Source: JALOAP01 sp964632355
Lineage (GTDB): Bacteria; Chloroflexota; Dehalococcoidia; Tepidiformales; Tepidiformaceae
Direction of reading: 5' to 3'
Length of the DNA stretch: 10,477 nucleotides
Assembly: GCA_964632355.1 (NCBI GenBank)
Contig: CAZWBW010000096.1
Span: 1-10,477, forward strand
Part shown: positions 5,877 through 10,477 of the stretch, piece by piece
Numbering within the stretch: position 1 is the stretch's first letter
Layout of the letters: every line of letters begins with the position of its first letter
The notes under the pieces: model-generated
Databases searched by the model: none
The model's input: the letters and a program-made list of their open reading frames with translations, nothing else
What the model was told of the DNA's origin: nothing
Position numbers and translations under genes: made by a program

Positions 5877-6532
5877 TACTCGGTCTCTTCAGCGGGCGGC
5901 TTGCAGGCGGCGAGGAGGTATGCGCACACGTCGCCGCCTTCGAGCCGCCATTCCATGCGCGTGACGTTTGGGCCGGCGGCGCCACGAATGAGCCGGAGCT
6001 CCGCTTCGCAGAATTCCGGCGCCGTCCGCGCTGCCTCCAGGATGGGGCAGTGGTGCATCGTCAGGCGCACACTGCCCGATTCGCCTTCCACGCGCGGCAT
6101 GAAGCCGTCGCGTTCGAACGGCCCGAGCAGGGCGGCGGCGCACCCGGTGGCCGGCGCGTCTTCGTCGCCGGTGGCATGTTCGAGGCGCTCCTGGGCCCCT
6201 TCTTCGAGGACCCGTTGGAGCACCTGCGGCGCTTCCTCGCGGACGGCCTTGAGCAGCTTGAGCGCAAGCGCCTCGTACGCCGTGGGGAAGAGCGCGTGCC
6301 CTTCGTCGGTGAGGCGATAGATGAAGCGAGGGCGCCCGCGGCGCTCACCTTCCTGCCGGTAGGTGACGTACCCTGCGCGGGTGAGCAGAGCGAGGTGGTG
6401 CCGTACCGCGCCGGCGGTGATGAAGAGTTCCCGCGCAAGATCCTCGGTGCCCATCTCCACGTTGAATTTCAGGAGCTGGACGATATCGCGCTGAGTGGTT
6501 GCAAGGGAAGATAGCGTACCGTTCTCGACCAC
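5873..6532 (-). CDS. Winged-helix regulator, SufR-like / COG2345 type
   Basis: The 219-residue protein has an N-terminal winged helix (about 12-80): MGTEDLARELFITAGAVRHH is the helix-turn-helix and RRGRPRFIYRLTDEG the wing. The C-terminal part carries cysteines C162 (HHCP), C175 (EFCEAE) and C203 (GGDVCAY), i.e. C-X12-C-X27-C, plus C131 and C210. Iron-sulphur SufR repressors are described with C-X12-C-X13-C-X14-C; here the first, second and last ligands align approximately and the third is missing. It may bind an Fe-S cluster with three cysteines or use another ligand. No suf genes are nearby, so its target is unknown. The start is GTG at 6532, preceded by AGAAGG 3 nt away, a short spacing. 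Twin operator-like repeats lie 80-115 bp upstream, suggesting autoregulation. Confidence 0.8.
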   Translation of the reverse strand: MVENGTLSSLATTQRDIVQLLKFNVEMGTEDLARELFITAGAVRHHLALLTRAGYVTYRQEGERRGRPRFIYRLTDEGHALFPTAYEALALKLLKAVREEAPQVLQRVLEEGAQERLEHATGDEDAPATGCAAALLGPFERDGFMPRVEGESGSVRLTMHHCPILEAARTAPEFCEAELRLIRGAAGPNVTRMEWRLEGGDVCAYLLAACKPPAEETEY

Positions 6533-6608
6533 AGGCCTTCTTCACAGCGTCGACCGAGCGCGGGTTAGGGGCGCGTCCCCGGGCCGGCGAAAGTCAAGGT
6601 TTGCGTTA

Positions 6609-6646
6609 ATACTGGTTGACAGAATGCTGGATACTGTGTTGACAGT
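6609..6646. promoter_or_regulatory. Twin operator-like repeats ATACTG-N-CAG
   Basis: ATACTGGTTGACAG (6609-6622) and ATACTGTGTTGACAG (6631-6645) are near-identical direct repeats starting 22 bp apart, about two helical turns. Each is itself a dyad (ACTG...CAG; the second is ACTGT-gttg-ACAGT at 6633-6646). The second overlaps the TTGACA -35 box of the rightward promoter, so binding there would be expected to block transcription. The adjacent SufR-like regulator is the natural candidate ligand. This is inferred from sequence only. Confidence 0.55.
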
Positions 6647-6668
6647 CTCAATCCTGCTCCAGTAGAAA
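6639..6668 (+). promoter_or_regulatory. Promoter of the small PRC-barrel-like gene
   Basis: A consensus TTGACA (6639-6644) is followed after 18 bp by TAGAAA (6663-6668, 4/6). The predicted start is near 6675, about 59 nt before the ATG at 6734. A second TTGACA at 6616-6621 has no suitable -10 partner. Confidence 0.5.
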
Positions 6669-6733
6669 AATGGCAGCTTTGTTCACGTAACGAAGAGCCG
6701 ATTCACCTCCCAATTGCAGGAGATTAGCGACGA

Positions 6734-6952
6734 ATGGAGCCAGTGGTGACTCCGGGGGATAACGTGTACTTCATGAGCGGGCGACTCCTGGGACAAGTAG
6801 TTGAAGTACGCCCTGGCTCCTTTGCCGTGACAAACGATAGTGGACGCTTCTGGCTTATGAGCAAAGTGGTGTTCACTGCTGACAACGGCCGCGTCACTCT
6901 GATATGCGAACCCGACGGGCTGGCTAACTATCGAATTGAACACGGTGCGTGA
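6734..6952 (+). CDS. Small PRC-barrel-like protein of unknown function
   Basis: A 72-residue ORF: VTPGDNVYFMSGRLLGQVVEV, then SFAVTNDSGRFWLMSKVVF, then NGRVTLICEPDGLANYRIEH. The pattern 'GD.VY...GR.LG.V.EV....F.V......W......V....G.V.L' resembles single-domain PRC-barrel/DUF2171-type proteins, a small beta-barrel found in RNA-processing and photosynthetic reaction-centre proteins. No signal peptide, membrane helix or catalytic motif is seen. AGGAG lies at 6718-6722, 11 nt before the ATG, and a promoter with TTGACA lies upstream. Codon usage is less GC-biased than in neighbouring genes, so it may be acquired or weakly expressed. Family assignment rests on pattern only. Confidence 0.6.
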   Translation: MEPVVTPGDNVYFMSGRLLGQVVEVRPGSFAVTNDSGRFWLMSKVVFTADNGRVTLICEPDGLANYRIEHGA

Positions 6953-7009
6953 AGCCGCTCCTGTTCCGTAGTTCCTCCTGATTTCCCCCTGGGATTTTCT
7001 CGCTGGCTT

Positions 7010-7025
7010 GGTACGCTGGCGTACC
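7010..7025. repeat. Perfect 7-bp inverted repeat
   Basis: GGTACGC (7010-7016) and GCGTACC (7019-7025) flank TG. The 2-nt centre favours a protein-binding palindrome over an RNA hairpin. It lies 58 bp after the small PRC-barrel-like gene. No partner site was found in the window. Confidence 0.45.
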
Positions 7026-7030
7026 TTCCA

Positions 7031-7060
7031 GCAGGGCACAGCCTAGCGCTTGTGCCTTGC
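7031..7060 (+). repeat. 10-bp stem-loop
   Basis: GCAGGGCACA (7031-7040) pairs with TGTGCCTTGC (7051-7060), ten pairs with one G-U, around a 10-nt loop. It is followed by a tandem 7-bp repeat TAACGAA (7062-7068, 7069-7075) and a weak 5-bp hairpin AGCCT/AGGCT (7088-7103) with a short T-rich tail. It may mark the 3' end of the small gene's transcript; an RNA gene of its own is possible but unsupported. Confidence 0.4.
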
Positions 7061-7235
7061 GTAACGAATAACGAACGCATAACAGCTAGCCTTATTTCAG
7101 GCTTTCAAGACGCACCTGCATGCCATAAGCTCGTCCGTTGTGAAACCCTATCAGGGATAACCCTAATGTCGCCCTGTAGTGCACCGCTCCTGCCCCGCGC
7201 TGGAGACATTCGCCGCCCCGGGGCACACTGAAGAC

Positions 7236-7505
7236 GTGACGATTACCGTACTCTTCGCCAGCATCGTCTTCCCCACGCTCTTCGTCATCGGGGCCGTCGG
7301 CGCCTGGCGAAAACACCAGCGCGAACGCGCGGCGAGCGCAGCCGAATGGCGCGACGATTCGCTCGAGGAGTGGCGCCGGGAACGCGACGCCCGCGCGGCG
7401 GCCGAACGCGAACGGCGCTTCCGCGAAGCACAGGCGGCCCTCCATACCGGGCGCGAAAGCCAGGAAGAGCGCGAAACGTCGCACCAGCAGCGGATCGGCG
7501 GCTAG
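7236..7505 (+). CDS. Small membrane-anchored, charged coiled-coil protein
   Basis: From GTG at 7236 the product is 89 residues: a hydrophobic segment at about 3-24 (TVLFASIVFPTLFVIGAVGA), then a Trp-Arg-Lys stop-transfer and about 60 residues rich in Arg, Glu and Ala (EEWRRERDARAAAERERRF), likely helical or coiled coil. It is predicted as a single-span inner-membrane protein with a cytosolic tail. The GTG at 7179 would add 19 residues without membrane character, so I prefer 7236; neither has a strong Shine-Dalgarno sequence. No family is recognised. It converges on ricT with 42 bp between stops. The transmembrane segment followed by an amphipathic charged tail supports real coding, but not with certainty. 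Confidence 0.5.
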   Translation: MTITVLFASIVFPTLFVIGAVGAWRKHQRERAASAAEWRDDSLEEWRRERDARAAAERERRFREAQAALHTGRESQEERETSHQQRIGG

Positions 7506-7547
7506 GCAGCCCACCGCGCGTTCGAGGGCACCGGCCAGGCCGGGCGA

Positions 7548-8924
7548 CTACTCCTGTTCGTTCGACTGGCTGTTGCCCTGGTTCCTTCGCCGTCCGCCAC
7601 GCCTGCCGCGCCGCCGCTTCGAATTCCCTTCGTTCGCCGGCTGTTCCGCGGCGGCCTTTGCGGGAGGCGCAGGTGGTTCGGGCGCCGGTGGTAGCGGTGC
7701 AGATTCCGGGCGCTTGAAGACGCGGCCCTTCGGCAGGTCGACCGGCGGAGTTGCTCGGCCCGCTCGCTCCCGCCGTCCGCGCGGCTGACCTTCGGGCTTC
7801 ACGGCCTGCTGCTCCTTCGCCTGTGACCCACGTCCACGGCGGCGTCCCGTAGGCCGCTCGGGTTCGGGCGTGGCTGCCGCCGGCTCCGGCTTCTTTCGGA
7901 TCTCCTTGCGCGGCCCACCGCCCGGAAGGCGGCCGCGGCCCTCGCCGACCGGTACGTCGTCCGGCAGCCAATCGCCGGGGACGGAGACGGCTTCGGGCTC
8001 CGGTTCTTCTTCGACCTGCTCTTCCGCCGGCGGCTCCATGAGCCCCTGCGCGATCGCCTCCTCGAGGGTGAGGCTGGGCGGTGGTGGAGCGCTCTTCGAA
8101 CTCGGGTCCCAGCGAACGACGGTCCCCAGGTCGCGGTCCTGCACTTCGACCCGCTGGCCATCAACGAGCAGAGTGACCTGCCGCCGCAGGATGTTGACGC
8201 TGATGACCTTCCCCTCGCCGGTCGGCGTGCTGCAGCGCTGTCCGACCTTCGGGAGGGTTTTGCGCATCTCCTTATAGCTTTCCTCTTCGTACGAAAGGCA
8301 GCACAGGAGGCGCCCACAGAGCCCGCTAATCTTCTGCGGGTTCAGCGGCAACTCCTGCTCTTTCGCCATCCGAATCGAGATCGAAGGGAAGGTGGAAAGC
8401 CAGCTCGCACAGCACAGTTCGCGGCCACAGATGCCATAGCCGCCCGCGAGCTTCGCCCGGTCGCGCGCGCCAAGCTGGCGCATGTCGACCTTTACATCGA
8501 ACTGTTCCGATGCACGGCGCAGGAACTCCCGGTAGTCGAGCCGCTCTTCGCTCGTGAACGAAAAGGTGAGGCGTTGGCCATCGAGCGTAAAATCGGCGGC
8601 ATCGATGCGCGCCGGGAAGTCGATCTCGTCAGCGAGCCGGCGCGCCTCCGGGAGGATCTCCTGCGCCCGTTGACGGAGGCGGTCCATTCTCCGGATGTCG
8701 TCGTCGGTGGCCAGCCGGAGGATCGGCTTCAGCTCCTCGCGGTTCAGTTCGTTGACGACCACCTGTCCGGGGGCGATGACCACGCGGCCGACTTCGGGAC
8801 CGCGGGTACTTTCGACCACAACGTATTCACCGACTTCGAGCCGCATGCCGCCCGAGTCGAAGTAGTAGATTTTCCCGGCGTTGCGGAACCGAATGCCCAC
8901 AACGCTGGATTCGCGTTCACGCAT
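7548..8924 (-). CDS. ricT: PSP1/RicT-family protein (YaaT homologue) with long C-terminal tail
   Basis: The first 270 residues of this 458-residue protein match the PSP1 family. RicT (YaaT) of Bacillus forms an Fe-S-binding complex with RicA and RicF that modulates RNase Y mRNA processing. The signature here is two C-X4-CC clusters: CGRELCC (C166, C171, C172) and CGRLLCC (C203, C208, C209). The N-terminal part (VVGIRFRNAGKIYYFDSGG, EVGRVVIAPG) is typical. Residues about 280-458 are a Pro/Glu-rich then Arg/Gly-rich disordered tail, ending in a cluster of RRGRRGGRRR type that could bind RNA; Bacillus YaaT (about 275 residues) lacks it. ATG at 8924 overlaps the holB stop by 8 nt (ATGCGTGA), implying translational coupling; a longer ORF to 8999 would only read into holB. 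Whether RicA/RicF and RNase Y partners exist here is unknown. Confidence 0.88.
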   Translation of the reverse strand: MRERESSVVGIRFRNAGKIYYFDSGGMRLEVGEYVVVESTRGPEVGRVVIAPGQVVVNELNREELKPILRLATDDDIRRMDRLRQRAQEILPEARRLADEIDFPARIDAADFTLDGQRLTFSFTSEERLDYREFLRRASEQFDVKVDMRQLGARDRAKLAGGYGICGRELCCASWLSTFPSISIRMAKEQELPLNPQKISGLCGRLLCCLSYEEESYKEMRKTLPKVGQRCSTPTGEGKVISVNILRRQVTLLVDGQRVEVQDRDLGTVVRWDPSSKSAPPPPSLTLEEAIAQGLMEPPAEEQVEEEPEPEAVSVPGDWLPDDVPVGEGRGRLPGGGPRKEIRKKPEPAAATPEPERPTGRRRGRGSQAKEQQAVKPEGQPRGRRERAGRATPPVDLPKGRVFKRPESAPLPPAPEPPAPPAKAAAEQPANEGNSKRRRGRRGGRRRNQGNSQSNEQE

Positions 8925-9993
8925 GAGCTGCGGGTACTTCCTCTGATTGTGCTTCCAGTGTAAGGCGCGGGAAGGCCAGGAGCATGAGTTCGAACGCAAC
9001 GCGTGGTACCACCTGCGTCAGCAGGTCTTCGCGGCACTGCGTCACGGCCCGGAGCGCGGCGAGCGCCTCGGCGGCCGCCGGGCCCCGCTCGGGCGCCGCT
9101 TCGCGAAGCCGGTCCTGCCAGAACGCTTCCCACGCGTCGAGCTCCATGGTGGCCGCCGCACGGTCCTTCCGAAAGCGTTCGGCAAGGTCTTCGGCGTAGC
9201 GAAACCGCTCGGCGATGCTGGCCGCCGCGATCTTCGCGCACCGCTCGAGCAGCCGTCCGCGCGCGCCCATCAGGTCCGGGTCGGCGGCGAACTCGATGGC
9301 GCGCCCGGGGCGACCGCGGCTTGCCTGCGCGGCTTCCGCGGCGAGCTCGGGGTCGATGCCGCGCGCCTTCAGCCCCTCCTCGATCGTTTCGCGCGCCACG
9401 GGCGGCACGTCGATGCGCCGGCATCGCGACACGATGGTTTCGAGCAGCGCTTCGGGCGCGGGCGTCACGAGCGCGATGATCGTGTGCCCGGGCGGCTCTT
9501 CGAGCGTCTTCAGGAGCGTGTTGCTGGCATCGCGGGCGAGCCGTTCCGCCGGTTCGATGATGATGATCCGGAAGCGGCCTTCGAACGGATAGCGCGCCGC
9601 CAGGTCGGCCAGCCCCCGGACCTGGCAGATGCGGATGTCGCGCGAATTCTCGTGCGAGGGGTGCGAGCTGTCGCCGGGGCGCGGCTTACAGAGCGTGTTG
9701 CCGGGCCCGAGTTCGACCACGTCGGGGTGCCCGTCGCTTTCGATGAGCCGGCAGGAGCGGCACTCGCCGCACGGCAGCTCGCCCGGGCCGGCAGCGGGTT
9801 CGTCGCCGAAGAGGCTCGGTCCGCTCGGCGCCGAACCGCCGCGCCGTTCGCAGTTCAGCACCTGCGCGTAGAACCGCGCGAGCAGCCGCCGGCCAGTCCC
9901 TTCCGGTCCGGCGAACAGGAGCGCGTGTGGCGGATCGTCGCCGCTTCCCAGCGCCCGCAGCTCACGCAAAATGGCGTCGTGTCCGATGAGCAC
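8917..9993 (-). CDS. holB: DNA polymerase III delta-prime subunit
   Basis: The 358-residue AAA+ protein is the stator subunit of the clamp loader, which helps place the beta sliding clamp on DNA. Visible features are a degenerate P-loop GPEGTGRR (29-36, lacking the usual GKT/S), a zinc-type cysteine set C48, C75, C78 and C81 (LPCGECRSC), a Walker-B-like IIIIEPAERL (143-152), EEPPGHT (165-171) and the SRC sensor motif at 189-191 (VSRCRRI). The absence of a normal P-loop Lys fits delta-prime rather than gamma/tau. An insert of about 20 residues with His, Ser and Arg follows the zinc module (about 99-118). The start is GTG at 9993; there is no Shine-Dalgarno sequence, but TAGACT lies 6 nt upstream. 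It is followed by ricT with an 8-nt overlap. Confidence 0.9.
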   Translation of the reverse strand: MLIGHDAILRELRALGSGDDPPHALLFAGPEGTGRRLLARFYAQVLNCERRGGSAPSGPSLFGDEPAAGPGELPCGECRSCRLIESDGHPDVVELGPGNTLCKPRPGDSSHPSHENSRDIRICQVRGLADLAARYPFEGRFRIIIIEPAERLARDASNTLLKTLEEPPGHTIIALVTPAPEALLETIVSRCRRIDVPPVARETIEEGLKARGIDPELAAEAAQASRGRPGRAIEFAADPDLMGARGRLLERCAKIAAASIAERFRYAEDLAERFRKDRAAATMELDAWEAFWQDRLREAAPERGPAAAEALAALRAVTQCREDLLTQVVPRVAFELMLLAFPRLTLEAQSEEVPAAHA

Positions 9994-9999
9994 AGGGTC

Positions 10000-10005
10000 A
10001 GTCTA
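10000..10005 (-). promoter_or_regulatory. Possible -10 element (TAGACT) of leaderless holB-ricT mRNA
   Basis: TAGACT on the minus strand is 6 nt upstream of the holB GTG (9993-9991). No good -35 lies 17 bp further (ATGCCC). The same spacing occurs at the PHP and Uma2-like starts, which is the main support. Confidence 0.4.
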
Positions 10006-10129
10006 TGCCGGGAGCGGGTTCGGGGCATCGAAAGGAGCGAAAGGCCCCTGCGATGCCGGTGCGATGCACCCCGGTCGCATCCTGGTGGCCGGCATGGGAT
10101 ACTGGGTATGGACAGGTGGCCCCGCCGTT

Positions 10130-10158
10130 TTGGCCGGAAGCGCGCCGCAGTGTACGAT
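10130..10158 (+). promoter_or_regulatory. Candidate promoter of tRNA-Pro
   Basis: TTGGCC (10130-10135) and TACGAT (10153-10158) are exactly 17 bp apart, each 4/6 to consensus. Transcription would start near 10165, leaving about 5 nt of 5' leader for RNase P. The leader is short but possible. Confidence 0.4.
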
Positions 10159-10169
10159 GAGAGGCCGAA

Positions 10170-10246
10170 CGGGGTGTAGCTCAGCCTGGCAGAGCGCTAC
10201 GTTCGGGACGTAGAGGCCACAGGTTCAAATCCTGTCACCCCGACCA
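10170..10246 (+). tRNA. tRNA-Pro (anticodon CGG)
   Basis: A complete cloverleaf of 77 nt with encoded CCA. The acceptor stem is CGGGGTG (10170-10176) / CACCCCG (10236-10242), followed by A73 and CCA. The D stem is GCTC/GAGC (10179-10182, 10192-10195), the anticodon stem CTACG/CGTAG (10197-10201, 10209-10213) around TTCGGGA, the variable loop AGGCC, and the T arm ACAGG-TTCAAAT-CCTGT. The anticodon CGG (10204-10206) reads the proline codon CCG. The C1-G72 pair and A73 are the normal bacterial tRNA-Pro identity marks, and G37 follows the anticodon as expected for m1G37. Confidence 0.97.
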
Positions 10247-10455
10247 CCACTTTCCCCCTTACCGTCGAGTGCAGACCCGCGAACGCCCGCCGCTTACGGC
10301 GTGGTGCCAGGTCGACGCATACGCTGCGGGGCTCTTGAACCCGGCACTCCCTCGCCCCATCCTTAGGAGTACGCCTCGCCGGAGCGGAATGGCCTGCTCC
10401 GAGCACCGGCCTGCCTGCCATTGCTGATCGTGATGGCACGAAACACGGTTTCAGT

Positions 10456-10477
10456 GTGGTCCCCACACGCGTGGGGG
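10456..10477 (+). CRISPR. Possible start of a type I-E CRISPR array (partial first repeat)
   Basis: The last 22 bases read GTGGT, then CCCCAC, ACGC, GTGGGG, and a final G at the window edge. The 5-6-4-6 layout (5' handle, stem, 4-nt loop, stem) is the same as in the 29-bp type I-E repeat of E. coli, and the bases match those seen in I-E repeats of GC-rich bacteria. No second copy occurs in the previous 60-70 bases, so in this orientation it would be the leader-side repeat. The 209 bp after the tRNA (10247-10455) hold no recognisable gene and could include the leader. A lone hairpin cannot be excluded because the window ends here. Confidence 0.6.

Noticed and set aside
6683..7039. 118-codon minus-strand ORF opposite the small PRC-barrel-like gene
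   Set aside because: The plus-strand frame has a promoter, a Shine-Dalgarno sequence and a family-like pattern; the minus frame has none.
10024..10057. GGCATCG/CGATGCC inverted repeat and nearby repeated GCGATGC
   Set aside because: The arms are short with a 20-nt loop and no clear position relative to holB or the tRNA; it is likely chance in GC-rich DNA.
8947..10179. 410-codon plus-strand ORF
   Set aside because: It is antisense to holB, is very Arg/Gly/Ala-rich, and crosses the candidate tRNA promoter. It is a shadow of GC-rich codon structure.
10197..10466. 89-codon minus-strand ORF ending GVTGFEPVASTSRT
   Set aside because: Its end is the antisense translation of the tRNA-Pro T arm and anticodon region, a well-known annotation artefact, and the rest has no family resemblance.

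Overview
The window is GC-rich bacterial chromosome with a typical housekeeping backbone: transcription terminator Rho, a DNA polymerase III delta-prime subunit, a RicT/PSP1-family protein and tRNA-Pro(CGG). The high-GC third positions, the GTG/TTG starts, the long disordered tails on Rho and RicT, and the mix of Shine-Dalgarno and apparently leaderless starts fit a GC-rich Chloroflexota (Dehalococcoidia-like) organism best. Actinobacteria or a relative cannot be excluded from sequence alone; no 16S or other phylogenetic marker gene is present.

Layout. (1) 1-423, minus strand: the first 32 codons of a carbon-nitrogen hydrolase (nitrilase family), preceded by a short Uma2-like ORF that has lost its C-terminal half. 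(2) 481-2711, plus strand: a clear sigma70-type promoter, a structured leader, rho with an approximately 243-residue disordered N-terminal extension, and a terminator-like hairpin. (3) 2712-3064: a gene-poor stretch with two adjacent palindromes sharing TATTC/GAATA arms and a possible frameshifted small ORF. (4) 3065-4760: a flavin reductase-like protein convergent with a stand-alone PHP phosphoesterase carrying a PolX-type N-terminus. (5) 4761-6532: a divergent intergenic region, an SDR oxidoreductase, and a convergent winged-helix regulator of the SufR/COG2345 type; the two stop codons share one CTAG. (6) 6533-7235: an AT-richer island with twin operator-like repeats, a promoter, a 72-residue PRC-barrel-like small protein, and several hairpins. 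(7) 7236-9993: a small membrane-anchored charged protein convergent with the holB-ricT operon, in which the two genes overlap by 8 nt. (8) 10130-10246: tRNA-Pro with its probable promoter. (9) The last 22 bases have exactly the architecture of the first part of a type I-E CRISPR repeat, so an array may begin at the right edge.

How the genes relate. rho, holB, ricT and the tRNA are information-processing genes. holB next to ricT repeats the holB-yaaT neighbourhood known from Bacillus. The SufR-like regulator faces the small PRC-barrel-like gene across twin operator-like repeats, so it may regulate itself, that gene, or both. Four minus-strand starts (Uma2-like, PHP, holB and the broken small ORF) have a TANNNT hexamer 6-7 nt before the start codon and no Shine-Dalgarno sequence, which suggests leaderless mRNAs. 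The most promising leads are the possible CRISPR array at the edge, the twin operators at 6609-6646, the paired palindromes at 2821-2883, and the composite N-terminal extension of Rho.
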